DNA of 64,000 nt from Asanoa hainanensis (GCF_900188485.1 NZ_FZPH01000020.1:1-64000); one strand, 5' to 3'; positions 26,893 through 36,696 are shown, numbered from the stretch's first letter. Numbers and translations: made by a program. The notes: generated by a model not told the origin, from the sequence alone.

Positions 26893-28266
26893 TCACCCAA
26901 CCGTGCCGCGGGCGGCGGTCGCCGCGACGTTGGCGAACAGCAGCGCCTCGGCCAGGCATACCCGCTGGAACTCCGCCAGGTGCAGGCTCTCGTTGGGGCC
27001 GTGCGCCTTGGAGTTCGGGTCCTCGACGCCCGTGACCAGGATGGCCGCCGCCGGGAACATCTCCTGGAACGTCGCGATGAACGGGATCGAACCGCCGACG
27101 CCCATGTCGACCGGCTCGACGCCGTCCCAGGCGGCCCGGAACGCCGAGCGGCCGGCCGCGAACATCGGCCCGCTGGTGTCGATCTCGCACGGTGCGCCGT
27201 CGGACTCCAGCACCACGGACGCCACGGCGCCCCACGGGGTGTGCTTCTCGACGTGCTCGACGATCGCCGCGTACGCGTGCTTCGGGTCCTCACCCGGCGC
27301 CAGCCGGACGCTGACCTTGGCCTTCGCGGCCGGGATCAGCGCGTTGGGCGCACCCGCGGTGGGCGGCGCGTCGATGCCGAGGATCGAGACCGTCGGGTGG
27401 TTCCAGATCCGGTCGGTGAGCCGCCCGGTGCCGATGAACGACACCCCGTCGATCAACCCGGCCTCTTCCCGCAGCCGGTCCTCCGGGTAGTCCACGACCG
27501 CCGAGTCGCGCGACGACAGCCCGGAGATCGCGACGTCGCCCGCCGAGTCGTGGAACGTGGCGATCAGCCGCGACAACACCGTCAGCGCGTCCGGCACCGC
27601 CCCACCGAACATGCCGCTGTGCACCGCCGCCTCGAGGACGCGTACCTCGACGAAGCAGTTGACCAGCCCCCGCAGCGAGGTGGTCAGCGCCGGCACACCG
27701 ATGTCCCAGTTGCCCGAGTCCGCGATCACGATGACGTCGGAGCGCAGCGTCTCGCGGTGCTCCTCCAGCAGCCCGCCCAGCGACTCCGAGCCGAACTCCT
27801 CCTCGCCCTCGACGAACACGACGACGCCGACCGGCAGCGCGTCGCCGAACGCCCGCAGCGCCGCGACGTGCGCCATCACGCCGGCCTTGTCGTCGGCGGC
27901 GCCGCGGCCGTAGAGCCGCCCGTCGCGCTCCGTCGGCTCGAACGGCTCGGACTTCCAGAGCGCGAGGTCACCGACCGGCTGGACGTCGTGGTGCGCGTAG
28001 AGCAGCACCGTCGGCGCGCCCTCGGGGGCCGGCCGGTGACCGATCACCGCGGGCTGCCCGCCGTTGCGGACGATCGACACGTCGAGGCCGCAGCCGCGCA
28101 GCAGCTCGGCCACCGCCTCGGCGGAGCGCTCGACCTGGCTGAAGTCGAAGCCATCGAAGGCGATGCCCGGGATGCGGATCAGCCGTTCGAGGTCGGCACG
28201 GACGCCGGGCATCTCGCGCTCGATCGCAGCGCGCAGCTCGGACTCGGTGGGGATGGCAGCGGTCAT
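26893..28266 (-). CDS. M20-family dipeptidase
   Basis: 457 residues, the usual length. Metal-binding and catalytic motifs: LYAHHDVQPVGD (His and catalytic Asp), GRGAADDKAGVMAHV (bridging Asp), VEGEEEFGSES (catalytic Glu and metal Glu) and a terminal SIPFIATF region. It is a cytoplasmic di-zinc exopeptidase that cleaves dipeptides or N-acyl amino acids. ATG 28266 gives MTAAIPTESELRAAI. The M48 gene lies upstream on the same strand with a 32-base gap, so the two may be co-transcribed. Confidence 0.92.
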   Translation of the reverse strand: MTAAIPTESELRAAIEREMPGVRADLERLIRIPGIAFDGFDFSQVERSAEAVAELLRGCGLDVSIVRNGGQPAVIGHRPAPEGAPTVLLYAHHDVQPVGDLALWKSEPFEPTERDGRLYGRGAADDKAGVMAHVAALRAFGDALPVGVVVFVEGEEEFGSESLGGLLEEHRETLRSDVIVIADSGNWDIGVPALTTSLRGLVNCFVEVRVLEAAVHSGMFGGAVPDALTVLSRLIATFHDSAGDVAISGLSSRDSAVVDYPEDRLREEAGLIDGVSFIGTGRLTDRIWNHPTVSILGIDAPPTAGAPNALIPAAKAKVSVRLAPGEDPKHAYAAIVEHVEKHTPWGAVASVVLESDGAPCEIDTSGPMFAAGRSAFRAAWDGVEPVDMGVGGSIPFIATFQEMFPAAAILVTGVEDPNSKAHGPNESLHLAEFQRVCLAEALLFANVAATAARGTVG

Positions 28267-28298
28267 CCCGTGATCGTAAGCCGCCCTGGATCAGCCGC

Positions 28299-29405
28299 TC
28301 ACCCGCCGTTGGTGGTGGGGTCGTCGGGACGCCCTCGGGCGGCCCGGCCGGCGGCGTCGGCGGCATTGGCCACCCAGTCGCGTGCCCGGGCCGCGCCGGT
28401 GCCGGCCCAGTCGCCCAGGTCACTCGCGCTGTCACCGAGCCGGCGCAGCAGGCCGACCAGCGGGTCCTGGGTGCGGCCGAACGCCTCACGGTAGGACGCG
28501 GCGGCCGCCTTGATCTCCTCGCTGACGCTGGCGTCGCGGTCGTCGTCGCGGCGCGGGTAGTCGCCGCCGAGGATCCGGGCGTAGTCGCCGGAGTCGACCC
28601 AGTGGCGCAGGTCGGCGGCCCGGGCGACCGGCACCGGGTGGGTGCTCCACGCGGTCATCCGGATCTTGTGGAAGCTGTCGCGCAGGTCGCCGCCACCGTC
28701 GTAGTCGGCCGCCTGCTCCAGGAACGCCGCCGTGTCGATCTGGCTGAGGTCACCGCCGCCGGCCAGTTTCATCAGCAGCCGGAGCGCGGCCGCCGGGTCC
28801 TGGTTGGCCAGCAGGCCGGCGCGGTCGGCGGACAGCTCGGCCTTGCGCCACCACTCCAGCATCGCCGCGATGATCGCCCGCAACGCGATCGCGCCGACCG
28901 GCAGCCAGCTCAGGTTGGCGGCCCACCGGGTCAGGATCATCAGGATCGTCTTGTAGACGGCGTGCCCGCTGCGCACGTGGCCGAGCTCGTGCCCGAGCAG
29001 CGTGCGTAGCTCCTCGTCGTCGAGATGCTGGACCGAGGCGGAGTTGATCACGACGAACGGCTTGTCGAGCCCGATCGCCATGCCGCCGAGCCGCGGCGAC
29101 TGCCGCACGAACAGGTCGGGTAGCTCGGGTAGGTCGAGCGCCTGGGCGGCCTCGGTGTAGAGCGTGTAGACCCGCGGATATTGCCGGTGGTCGACGCGGA
29201 TCGAGGAGGCCAGGTAGGTCAGCCGGAACCCACGCTCGTTCCACATGCCGAAGAACGCCTTGACCACGTCGTCGAAGCCACGTAGCTCGCGCAACGCGGT
29301 CAACGCGCCACGATCGGCCGGGTGCTCCCAGGCCCGCGAGCTGATGCCAGTCAGCACCACCCGTCTGCGGACGGGAAGCGTCTCGCCCTGCTCGTCACTG
29401 GTCAT
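28299..29405 (-). CDS. M48-family metallopeptidase
   Basis: 368 residues from ATG 29405, which has GGGGGAG 3-4 bases upstream. The zinc site HELGHVRSGH is at residues 139-148, and the third ligand is probably the Glu in WWRKAELSADRAGLL. A hydrophobic stretch (TRWAANLSWLPVGAIALRAIIAAML) may contact or span the membrane; there is no signal peptide. Relatives of HtpX degrade misfolded membrane proteins; this variant lacks the typical four HtpX helices. The C-terminus is Ala/Arg/Asp-rich and ends PDDPTTNGG. Confidence 0.88.
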   Translation of the reverse strand: MTSDEQGETLPVRRRVVLTGISSRAWEHPADRGALTALRELRGFDDVVKAFFGMWNERGFRLTYLASSIRVDHRQYPRVYTLYTEAAQALDLPELPDLFVRQSPRLGGMAIGLDKPFVVINSASVQHLDDEELRTLLGHELGHVRSGHAVYKTILMILTRWAANLSWLPVGAIALRAIIAAMLEWWRKAELSADRAGLLANQDPAAALRLLMKLAGGGDLSQIDTAAFLEQAADYDGGGDLRDSFHKIRMTAWSTHPVPVARAADLRHWVDSGDYARILGGDYPRRDDDRDASVSEEIKAAAASYREAFGRTQDPLVGLLRRLGDSASDLGDWAGTGAARARDWVANAADAAGRAARGRPDDPTTNGG

Positions 29406-29473
29406 GGGCTCCCCCGGGTCGCCGCTGCCTGTCGTCCAACCAGCGTGCACCACGGCACGGCGTGCGTCTATGC

Positions 29474-29633
29474 CTGTGGATAACCACTGACCGGTCGTAT
29501 ATCCACATCCCGACAACAAGTTCAGGCCGCGTAGCGCCGAAACCAAAAGATAAAAGATCATGGAACCTTGCAGGGGATACGCGCGACCGTGCGACCGCTG
29601 CACGAAGGAGCACGCCGGTCAACCCCTGTGGAC
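29474..29633. promoter_or_regulatory. DnaA-box-like sites in the M48 upstream region
   Basis: CTGTGGATAA at 29474-29483 is the reverse complement of the perfect DnaA box TTATCCACAG; CTGTGGACAA near 29623 is a one-mismatch copy. They lie in the 242-base gap between the M48 gene and the uridine-kinase-like gene. Binding is inferred from consensus only. Confidence 0.35.
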
Positions 29634-29647
29634 AACACCGCCCCGGG

Positions 29648-30217
29648 TCAGCGAGAGAGCAGGACCGGCTCGTCGCTCCAGACCCCGGACACCACCACGT
29701 CCGCACGCGAAGCGGTCCGATCAACAGCGAAATGCCTGTTCTCCCGCCGCCGCCACCGCAGCAGCTCCGGCCGGGTGTCGACACCGTCCCGCGCCAACGA
29801 CCGCCGAAGACGCAACGGACCGGGCGCGGTCACGAAGACCGCGAACGCCAACTCGGGCCCGGCCCGCATCGACCCGAACCCTTCCAGCACAACGACAGGC
29901 GCCGCCGGCACCGGAATCCACGGCCCGGCGAACGCACCCCGTGCCCAGTCGTAGCGCCGATGCCGCCCCGGCCGACCCGACCGCAACGGCCCGAGCACCA
30001 ACTCGTCGAGCCGCGACCAGTACGAGAACTGGTCGTCCCAACCGTCGAGAAAGTCGTCGGTGTGGACCAAGGGCACGTCACCGAGCGCGGCCCCGAGTCG
30101 CTCGGCGAGCACCGTCTTACCCGCGCCACTCGGCCCGTCGACGGCGACGAGCCGCGTCTGCCCCAGCCGAGGTCGGCGCCGCAGGATCCGCCGCGCCAAC
30201 CCGTCGAAGGTCGTCAC
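29648..30217 (-). CDS. Uridine-kinase-like P-loop kinase
   Basis: 189 residues. Walker A GPSGAGKT near residue 28 and a downstream [27 protein letters not shown] block match actinobacterial uridine-kinase-like proteins; [11 protein letters not shown] provides the Walker B-like strand. It probably phosphorylates a nucleoside or other small metabolite, but the substrate is unknown. The GTG at 30217 overlaps the cobQ stop (GTGA), so it is the last gene of the cobD-cobQ-kinase operon. Confidence 0.8.
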   Translation of the reverse strand: MTTFDGLARRILRRRPRLGQTRLVAVDGPSGAGKTVLAERLGAALGDVPLVHTDDFLDGWDDQFSYWSRLDELVLGPLRSGRPGRHRRYDWARGAFAGPWIPVPAAPVVVLEGFGSMRAGPELAFAVFVTAPGPLRLRRSLARDGVDTRPELLRWRRRENRHFAVDRTASRADVVVSGVWSDEPVLLSR

Positions 30218-31746
30218 GGTGCGCCGGGCGGCACGAACGGCAGCCCGGCGGGCGCACCACGCTCGACCAGCCGCCACAGCGCGTCCGTGTCCAAGTGCTC
30301 CTCGACCAGGTCACCGAGCAGGTCCAGGGTGCGCTCCCGGACGGCGGCGAACACCGTACCCGGAGCGGTTGTGAATCCGGTCCGGCCCGACAGCCGCGCC
30401 GCCTCGCCGAGGAACCAGCGCCGGAACCCGTCGGACTCGAAGGCCCCGTGCCAGTGCGTGCCGAACACCGCCCCGTCCCGGGCCCCCTCCGGCCGACCGT
30501 CCAGATAGGTCAGCAGCGGAGCCGGAGGCGCGCCCGCGGAAACGTACCCGTGATGGATCTCGTAACCCCGCACCGGCAAACCGCCGCTAGAAGTGCCCGA
30601 CGCGAGCGTCACGGTCTTGCGGGGGTCGAAGGTGACCTCGATCGGCAGCAGGCCGAGCCCGTCGACGGTGCCCCGGCCGCTCTCGACGTCGTCGTGGATC
30701 GCCCGCGCGAGCATCTGGTAGCCGCCGCAGATCCCGAGCACAGGCCGCCCGGCCTCGGCCCGGCGGGCGATCGCGGAAGCCAGACCGGTCTCCCGCAGCC
30801 AGCGCAGATCGTCCACGGTGGACTTGCTGCCGGGCAGCACGACCAGGTCCGCGGCGGCGACGTCGGCCGGCTCGATGGTCAGCCGCACCCGCACGCCGGG
30901 CTCGGTCGCGAGCGCCTCGGCGTCGGTCGCGTTCGAGACGCGCGGCAGCCGCACCACCGCCACGTCGAGCCATTCGCTGCCGTGCGGCGCCGCCGGCCGC
31001 CCGAGCGTGCTGCCGTAGGCAAGCGAGTCCTCGGCGTCCAACCAGAGGTCGAGATGCCATGGGAGCACGCCGTACGTCGGGCGTCCGGTGACCCGCTCCA
31101 GCATATCGATGCCCGGCTGGAGCAGCCCGCGGTCGCCACGGAACTTGTTGACGACGAACCCGGCGACGAGGTCCTGGTCGGCCTGGTCGAGCAACGCGAC
31201 CGTGCCGAACATGGCCGCGAACACGCCGCCGCGGTCGATGTCGCCGACGACCACGGTGGGCAGGCGGCCGTGCCGGGCCAGGCCGAGGTTGACGAAGTCG
31301 GTGTCCCGCAGGTTGATCTCCGCCGGGCTCCCCGCGCCTTCGCAGACGACCACGTCGTACTCGGTGCGCAGTTGGTCGAAGGTCTCGAAGACGACGCCGG
31401 CGAGCCGCGACTTGAGCGCCCGGAAGTTGCCGGCGTCGACCCGGTCGACCGCCTCGCCGAGCACGACGACCTGGCTGGAGTGGTCGCTGCCCGGTTTGAG
31501 CAGCACCGGGTTGAAGCGCACCTCGGCCGGAATCCCACAGGCGGCGGCCTGCATCGCCTGCGCCCGCCCGATCTCGCCGCCACGCCCGTCCGGACCGACC
31601 ACGACGGCCGAGTTGTTGGACATGTTCTGGGCCTTGAACGGCGCCACGCGTACGCCCTGCCGGCGCAACCAGCGACAGATGCCTGCCGTGACGACGCTCT
31701 TGCCGGCGTCGGAGGTGGTGCCGGCGACGAGCAGGCCGCCGTTCAC
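30214..31746 (-). CDS. cobQ: Cobyric acid synthase
   Basis: 510 residues, normal length. N-terminal ATPase domain: [17 protein letters not shown] (P-loop), [25 protein letters not shown]. The C-terminal amidotransferase has the nucleophile Cys in [11 protein letters not shown] and the His in [10 protein letters not shown], both intact (unlike the CobB here). It amidates side chains b, d, e and g of adenosyl-hydrogenobyrinate diamide using glutamine. The GTG at 31746 overlaps the cobD stop (GTGA), and its own stop overlaps the kinase start. Confidence 0.95.
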   Translation of the reverse strand: MNGGLLVAGTTSDAGKSVVTAGICRWLRRQGVRVAPFKAQNMSNNSAVVVGPDGRGGEIGRAQAMQAAACGIPAEVRFNPVLLKPGSDHSSQVVVLGEAVDRVDAGNFRALKSRLAGVVFETFDQLRTEYDVVVCEGAGSPAEINLRDTDFVNLGLARHGRLPTVVVGDIDRGGVFAAMFGTVALLDQADQDLVAGFVVNKFRGDRGLLQPGIDMLERVTGRPTYGVLPWHLDLWLDAEDSLAYGSTLGRPAAPHGSEWLDVAVVRLPRVSNATDAEALATEPGVRVRLTIEPADVAAADLVVLPGSKSTVDDLRWLRETGLASAIARRAEAGRPVLGICGGYQMLARAIHDDVESGRGTVDGLGLLPIEVTFDPRKTVTLASGTSSGGLPVRGYEIHHGYVSAGAPPAPLLTYLDGRPEGARDGAVFGTHWHGAFESDGFRRWFLGEAARLSGRTGFTTAPGTVFAAVRERTLDLLGDLVEEHLDTDALWRLVERGAPAGLPFVPPGAP

Positions 31747-32735
31747 CGGGCGACCGCCGCGCGGCGCCGGGGTCTCGCGAAGGCGACTGCCGCCGCCAGC
31801 GCCACCGAGGCGACCCCGACCGTCCCCGACAGCTTCGCCGCCCGGGCGATGTGGCGGAAGTCGGGACGCGGACCGTCGCCGAGGTACGGGCGGGTCTCGC
31901 TGCGTCCGAAGTAGACGTTGCGCCCACCGAGCCGCACCCCGAGCGCACCGGCCATCGCCGACTCGCACTGGCCGGCATTGGGGCTCGGGTGGTCGGCCCG
32001 GTCCCGCCGCCAGACCCGCAACGCCTCCGCCCGCCGGCCCCGGACCCGCGGCGCGGAGGCCACCGTCAACAGCGCGGTCAGCCGGGCCGGACCGAGGTTG
32101 AGCACGTCGTCGAGCCGGGCCGCAGCGGTGCCGAACCGGGCGTAGCGCGCCGACCGGTGACCGACCATCGCGTCCAGGGTGTTCGCCGCGCGGTAGGCCA
32201 GCAGCCCCGGCACGCCAGCGACGGCACCCCACCACAGCGGCGCGACGACCGCGTCGGAGGTGTTCTCGGCGACCGACTCGACGGTCGCCCGGGCCAACTC
32301 CGCCTCGTCGAGCGCGGCCGGATCGCGACCACACAGGTAGTTCAGCCGCCGCCGCGCACCGGGCAGGTCGCCGCCGCGCAGGAAACCGGCCATCCGCCGT
32401 CCCTCGGCCCGCAGCGTCCGCCCGCCGAGCACGGTCCAGGTCGCGGCCGCGGTCACCACGAAACGGGACACGGGACGCCCGCGCGTGGCCAGCGCCGCCG
32501 CGACCCCGAGCATCGCGGGAGCGCCGACGGCGATCAGCGTGTACGCGGCCCCCGCGCGGCGGTCGTCGCGATAGACCCGGCGTTCCAGGCGCTGCGCGAG
32601 CGTGCCGAACCCGGCGACCGGATGGAACCGGCGCGGGTCACCGAGCAACGCGTCGAGCCCGTACCCGGCCAACAGCCCGGCGGCGTCGGCCGCCCGCCCG
32701 CCGAGACTCACCCGGTCCACCGCCAGCCATCCCAC
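31743..32735 (-). CDS. cobD: Adenosylcobinamide-phosphate synthase (CobD/CbiB)
   Basis: 330 residues, integral membrane. Family motifs: [24 protein letters not shown] at the N-terminus (about residues 22-45), [15 protein letters not shown] (conserved in all CbiB) and [19 protein letters not shown]. Several hydrophobic segments. It attaches aminopropanol or its phosphate to cobyric acid at the membrane, using the product of a CobC-like decarboxylase such as the one at 14186. The GTG at 32735 heads the cobD-cobQ-kinase operon; no cobalamin riboswitch is visible in the 44 bases upstream. Confidence 0.94.
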   Translation of the reverse strand: MGWLAVDRVSLGGRAADAAGLLAGYGLDALLGDPRRFHPVAGFGTLAQRLERRVYRDDRRAGAAYTLIAVGAPAMLGVAAALATRGRPVSRFVVTAAATWTVLGGRTLRAEGRRMAGFLRGGDLPGARRRLNYLCGRDPAALDEAELARATVESVAENTSDAVVAPLWWGAVAGVPGLLAYRAANTLDAMVGHRSARYARFGTAAARLDDVLNLGPARLTALLTVASAPRVRGRRAEALRVWRRDRADHPSPNAGQCESAMAGALGVRLGGRNVYFGRSETRPYLGDGPRPDFRHIARAAKLSGTVGVASVALAAAVAFARPRRRAAVAR

Positions 32736-32779
32736 ATGATCACCCTAGCGGCCGGCTCATGGCCGCCTCGGGGACCGCC

Positions 32780-33964
32780 TCAGGCGGCCTTCGCGGTGAA
32801 CCGGCCCGGCGCGAACTGGTCGATGTTGTGCAGCGTGTAGCCGGTCTGGGCCAGGTCGGCGAGGATCTCGCCGATGACGGGTGCGAACTTGAAGCCGTGC
32901 CCGGAGAAGCCGGCTGCCAACGTCACCAGGGGCGCTTCCGGGTGCGGGCCGAGGATGAAGTCGCTGTCGGGCGTCATCGTGTAGAGGCACGGCTTGGCCT
33001 CCAGGTACTTGGCGTCGGCCAGCGCCGGCATCCGCCCACCCAGCCACGCCAGCATCGTCGCCAGGTCGTCGGGGGTCGCCGAGGGTGCGCCGAGCTCGGC
33101 GTCGGCGGGCCGCTCACCGCTGTGGAACGCGGCCTTGACCACGGCACCCACGCCCGGGCCGAGGTCGTGCAGGTCGGCGGGCGGTGCGAACGCGGGCACG
33201 CCGTACCCCACCTGGTCGTCGCTCGGCTCCCAGATCCAGACGGGGCACCGCCCGATGGCGAAGACGTCGGCCGGCAGCCAGTAGTGCTGCATCCGGCTCT
33301 CCAGCGTGACAGGTGCGCCGGGCATCTGCAGCAGGTCGGCGGCCCACGGCCCCGGGCAGACGACGAGCCGGTCGGCCTCGATCGTGTCGCCGTCGACCCG
33401 CACGGTCACGCCGTCTTCGGTCGCGTCCCAGCCGCCGACGGTGGCGCCGTAGCGCAGATCGGCGCCCGACCGCTCGGCCAGGCGCAGGTGAGCGGTGATC
33501 GCGGCCTCGGGACGGATGATGCCGGCGGCCCGCTCGTAGAGCCCGACCTCGTCGTCGGCGGGCGTGAAGGCGGGGAACCGCTGCCGGATCGCGTCGGCGT
33601 CGAGCAGCTCGTGCTCCAGGAAATGGGCGCGCGCGGACGCCAACGCACCGGACACCTGCGCGGAGTCCTCGCGGCCGACCATCAGCCCGCCGGTGCGGGT
33701 CATCAGCTCGACACCGGCGAGCTCACCGAGCTGCTGCCAGAGCTCGTAGGCGCGCTGCACCAACGGCACATAGGCACGACCTTCGGCGTACGCCTGACGA
33801 ATGATCCGCGACCCGCCGGCGTGCTCACCGCGCCCGTGCGGCGGCGTGAACCGGTCGATTCCCAACACCCGCATGCCACGGCTGGCCAGGTGGTACGCGG
33901 CCGCCGCGCCCATCGTGCCGAGCCCGACGACGATGACCTCGGGCCGGCTGCCGGTCATTTCCAT
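32780..33964 (-). CDS. Monomeric sarcosine oxidase / N-methyl-amino-acid oxidase-like flavoprotein
   Basis: 394 residues. The FAD-binding fold begins VIVVGLGTMGAAAAYHLASRG. The C-terminal block AKPCLYTMTPDSDFILG contains the Cys that anchors FAD covalently in monomeric sarcosine oxidase and SolA, and GFSGHGFKFAPVIGE is the second FAD contact. It probably oxidises a secondary amine (sarcosine, N-methyltryptophan or similar), releasing H2O2 and formaldehyde. It precedes cobD on the minus strand by 44 bases and could be in the same transcript, though no metabolic link is known. Confidence 0.88.
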   Translation of the reverse strand: MEMTGSRPEVIVVGLGTMGAAAAYHLASRGMRVLGIDRFTPPHGRGEHAGGSRIIRQAYAEGRAYVPLVQRAYELWQQLGELAGVELMTRTGGLMVGREDSAQVSGALASARAHFLEHELLDADAIRQRFPAFTPADDEVGLYERAAGIIRPEAAITAHLRLAERSGADLRYGATVGGWDATEDGVTVRVDGDTIEADRLVVCPGPWAADLLQMPGAPVTLESRMQHYWLPADVFAIGRCPVWIWEPSDDQVGYGVPAFAPPADLHDLGPGVGAVVKAAFHSGERPADAELGAPSATPDDLATMLAWLGGRMPALADAKYLEAKPCLYTMTPDSDFILGPHPEAPLVTLAAGFSGHGFKFAPVIGEILADLAQTGYTLHNIDQFAPGRFTAKAA

Positions 33965-34108
33965 TCCGGCAGCCTAAACGCAACCGCGCATTCGGAAGCG
34001 GACAGGAGATGCGTAATCCACCCTGACGCGTCGCACCGTCCGGCCTGGTCACCCTGGCGGTGCGCCCTGGTTGTCCAGACCCCGACCGGTTGGCCCGGGC
34101 CGTACCGA

Positions 34109-35410
34109 TCACCCAGACATCTGCGCCGCTCCCGGCTGGTCCGCGGCCGCGACCCGCGCCGGCCCACGGCACAGCCGGCGTTTCGCTCCCGCGCCGAGCC
34201 GGCCGAGCACGTTCCCGGCACGCAGATAGTCGTCGTAGCGTTCGGCCCCCGCCAGCACGGCGAGGAACCGGGTGGTCTCGGCCGGATCGTCGGCGATCGC
34301 GGCCAGCAGCAGCCGCTGCGCGGCCGACACCCGCAGCGTCGCCAGCGACCTGGTCATCGAGTAGATCGGCAGCGCGGCCGCGTCGCGGTCCCGCTGATAG
34401 CCAGCGAGCGCGTCGTCGAGCCGGCCGCCAGGCCCGAGCCCCCGCACGATCGCCGCGGCAAGAAGCTCGGCATCCCGGAAGGCGTTGCTGATGCCCTGAC
34501 CGGCGACCGGGTCCATCACCACGCCGGCGTCGCCGACCAGTGCCCACCCGGGGCCGTGCGCCGCGCGGAACCCGTTCGGCACGTCCGGCGCCAGCCGGAA
34601 CGGCTCGGCCCGCACCCCGGCCCGGACGCGCTCGCCGAGGTCGCCGCCGCAGCGGTCGAGCACGGCCTGGTAGCTCGCCCCCGGATCGGCCCGGAACCGG
34701 TCGAAGTCGGCCAGCGGCGCGAACAGCGCGACCATCACGAGCCCGTCGTTGGTGGGGAACGCCGGGACGGTCAGCCCGGGCCGGACGTGGATCTCGCCGA
34801 CCGGCAGGTCGACCCCCGACCAGTAGGTGTAGCAGGCGAACGTCACCGGCGGCCGCACGTGGTAGGCCCGCGCTCCGACCGCCTCGGCGATCGTGGACCG
34901 CTTACCGTCGGCACCGATCACGAGCGGGGCCGTCTCGGTGGTGCGGCCAGCAGAGGGGCCCCTCCCCCTCCCCTCCCCGCGTTCTCTGCCGCCGATGCCG
35001 GTTACCCGGCCTTCGGCGTCGCGGGTTAGTTCTTCCACCGCGAAGCCTTCGCGGACCTCGGCGCCCGCCTCCCGGGCGGCGTCGGCCAGGGCCGCGTCGA
35101 GCACGGTGCGGCGCGGCCCGTAGAGCGCGTCGACACCGTCGACCGTCGGGTAGCGCCCGTGCAGCACCGCCGGCCGGCCCGCGTCGACCCGGACCGTCGG
35201 CACCGCCGGCGTCACCGCGGCGATCCGGTCGAGCACGCCCCACCGCCGCAGTCGGGCGATGCCGGGCACCTGCACCTGGTGCGTCGAGAGGGTGTCGCTC
35301 GGGAAGCGCGCGCGGTCGACGGCCAGCACGCGCAGCCCGGCCCGGGCCAGCAGCATCGCGGTCGCGGCACCGGCTGCCCGGGTGCCGACGACGATCACGT
35401 CATGGTCCAT
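34109..35410 (-). CDS. FAD-dependent oxidoreductase/monooxygenase, TetR-controlled
   Basis: 433 residues. Rossmann start VIVVGTRAAGAATAMLLARAG (a GxGxxG variant), middle VIGADGKRSTIAEAVGA (DG motif of aromatic hydroxylases) and GDAGVVMDPVAGQGISNAFRDAELLA (second FAD/GD motif). The group hydroxylates aromatic or polyketide substrates or reduces geranylgeranyl groups; substrate not predictable. The ATG at 35410 has GGAGG 4 bases upstream. It is divergent from the TetR gene across two palindromic operators, which strongly suggests repression by that regulator. Confidence 0.85.
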   Translation of the reverse strand: MDHDVIVVGTRAAGAATAMLLARAGLRVLAVDRARFPSDTLSTHQVQVPGIARLRRWGVLDRIAAVTPAVPTVRVDAGRPAVLHGRYPTVDGVDALYGPRRTVLDAALADAAREAGAEVREGFAVEELTRDAEGRVTGIGGRERGEGRGRGPSAGRTTETAPLVIGADGKRSTIAEAVGARAYHVRPPVTFACYTYWSGVDLPVGEIHVRPGLTVPAFPTNDGLVMVALFAPLADFDRFRADPGASYQAVLDRCGGDLGERVRAGVRAEPFRLAPDVPNGFRAAHGPGWALVGDAGVVMDPVAGQGISNAFRDAELLAAAIVRGLGPGGRLDDALAGYQRDRDAAALPIYSMTRSLATLRVSAAQRLLLAAIADDPAETTRFLAVLAGAERYDDYLRAGNVLGRLGAGAKRRLCRGPARVAAADQPGAAQMSG

Positions 35411-35420
35411 GAGGCCTCCT

Positions 35421-35461
35421 CCATACGGAACCGTATGGAGGAACCATACGGTAGCGTATGG
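35421..35461. promoter_or_regulatory. Twin palindromic operators of the TetR/FAD-oxidoreductase divergon
   Basis: A perfect palindrome CCATACGG-AA-CCGTATGG at 35421-35438 and a one-mismatch copy CCATACGG-TA-GCGTATGG at 35444-35461, centres 23 bases apart. Each contains TACGGT, a TANNNT -10 element: one reads toward the oxidoreductase and the other toward the TetR gene, whose ATG (35458) lies inside the second palindrome. The TetR message would thus be leaderless and self-repressed. Confidence 0.8.
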
Positions 35462-36141
35462 CTGTGCGTAAACCCCGTCTTGGACGCGATGACTGGACCG
35501 CCGCGGCGTTGACCGCGATCGGCGAGCAGGGCCTGGCCGGCGTGGCCGTCGAGCCGCTCGCCGCCCGGCTCGGCACCACCAAGGGCAGCTTCTACTGGCA
35601 CTTCGCCAACCGGGACGCCCTGCTCGAGGCCGCCCTCGGCAGCTGGGACGAGACGTACACCGACGCGATCCTGCGCACCGTCGACGCCGAGCCCGACCCG
35701 GCCGCCCGCCTGCGCGCACTGTTCGTCGCGGTGACGGCCTCCGAGCGGGCGCCGGTCGAGGTGCACCTGCACGCGGCGGCCGACCACCCGGCGGTGGCGC
35801 CGGCGATGCGCCGGGCCGTGGCCCGGCGGACCGCCTACATCGCCACGCAGCTCGTCACGCTCGGCTTCGAGCCCGCCGAGGCCGACCGCCGGGCCCTGTT
35901 CGCCTACGCCACGTACATCGGCCACATCCAGCTCGTCGTGCGCATCCCGGAGGCGGTGCCGCAGGGCGCCGCGCTCGAGGCCTACCTGGGCACGGTGTTG
36001 GCCGCCGTGCTGGGCAACGCGGACAGCGGCGGGCCGGCGGCCAACAGCACCGGTCAGGCCGACACCGACTCCTCCTCGGGCGTGGGTGCGGGCAGGTCGG
36101 CCAACTCCGAATCGTCGAACAGCTCGGCGCTGTCGCCGTAG
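35458..36141 (+). CDS. TetR-family repressor
   Basis: 227 residues. The N-terminal helix-turn-helix is residues 10-50: GLAGVAVEPLAARLGTTKGS followed by FYWHFANRDALLEAALG, the classic TetR recognition helix region. The C-terminal domain would bind an aromatic or drug-like ligand related to the divergent FAD enzyme. The start ATG at 35458 lies inside the second operator. The last ~30 residues are Ser/Gly-rich (STGQADTDSSSGVGAG) and overlap the convergent ssb gene by 88 bases, so the tail is probably an unselected extension. Confidence 0.88.
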   Translation: MAVRKPRLGRDDWTAAALTAIGEQGLAGVAVEPLAARLGTTKGSFYWHFANRDALLEAALGSWDETYTDAILRTVDAEPDPAARLRALFVAVTASERAPVEVHLHAAADHPAVAPAMRRAVARRTAYIATQLVTLGFEPAEADRRALFAYATYIGHIQLVVRIPEAVPQGAALEAYLGTVLAAVLGNADSGGPAANSTGQADTDSSSGVGAGRSANSESSNSSALSP

Positions 36142-36602
36142 CGGGCGGGCACGTCGTCGTCGGCGACCTCCTCGGTCGGCTCGCCGCGGGCCCGCAGCGC
36201 GCCCTCGTCGTCGTCGAGCTCACTGGTCGCGCCGGCGCCCCGGGTGCGCACGAACCGCGCCTTGCCCCGCGACAGGTCATGGCCGATCGCCACCGCCTCC
36301 ACCTCGTACGACGTGCGGTTGTTGCCCTCGCCGTCAGACCAGTCGCGGGTGTAGAGGCGGCCGACCACGACGACCGGGTCGCCGGTCATCACCGAGGACG
36401 CGATGCCCTCCGCGAGCCGTCGCCAGCAGGTCACCCGGACCCGAAGGCTGTTGCCGTCGACCCAGCGGTCGTTGTCGCGGTCGAATCGGCGCGCCGTCGA
36501 CGCGACCCGGAAGCTGGCCACGAGCGTGTTGGTCTTGGTCGTGCGGCGCCACTCGGGCGCGGTCAGCACGTTGCCGACAAGCGTCACATAAGTATCGAAC
36601 AT
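36054..36602 (-). CDS. ssb: Single-stranded DNA-binding protein, second (SsbB-like) paralogue
   Basis: 182 residues. OB-fold residues 1-115: FDTYVTLVGNVLTAPEWRRT, then LRVRVTCWRRLAEGIASSV and DPVVVVGRLYTRDW. The C-terminal tail is acidic but ends EEESVSA rather than the DDDIPF/DDDLPF tip that recruits replication partners, so this is not the main replication SSB. Streptomyces SsbB also lacks that tip and acts in sporulation-linked chromosome segregation. The ATG at 36602 has GGAG 6 bases upstream; two further ATGs precede it in frame. The 3' end overlaps tetR by 88 bases. Confidence 0.85.
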   Translation of the reverse strand: MFDTYVTLVGNVLTAPEWRRTTKTNTLVASFRVASTARRFDRDNDRWVDGNSLRVRVTCWRRLAEGIASSVMTGDPVVVVGRLYTRDWSDGEGNNRTSYEVEAVAIGHDLSRGKARFVRTRGAGATSELDDDEGALRARGEPTEEVADDDVPARYGDSAELFDDSELADLPAPTPEEESVSA

Positions 36603-36696
36603 CATCATCTCCACAAGAAGGCGGAACAGCGGGCGAGTCGACTCGGAGCACCAGCGTCGCGAAACGCGGGGCGACGCGCCACGGGCGGACTGACGG

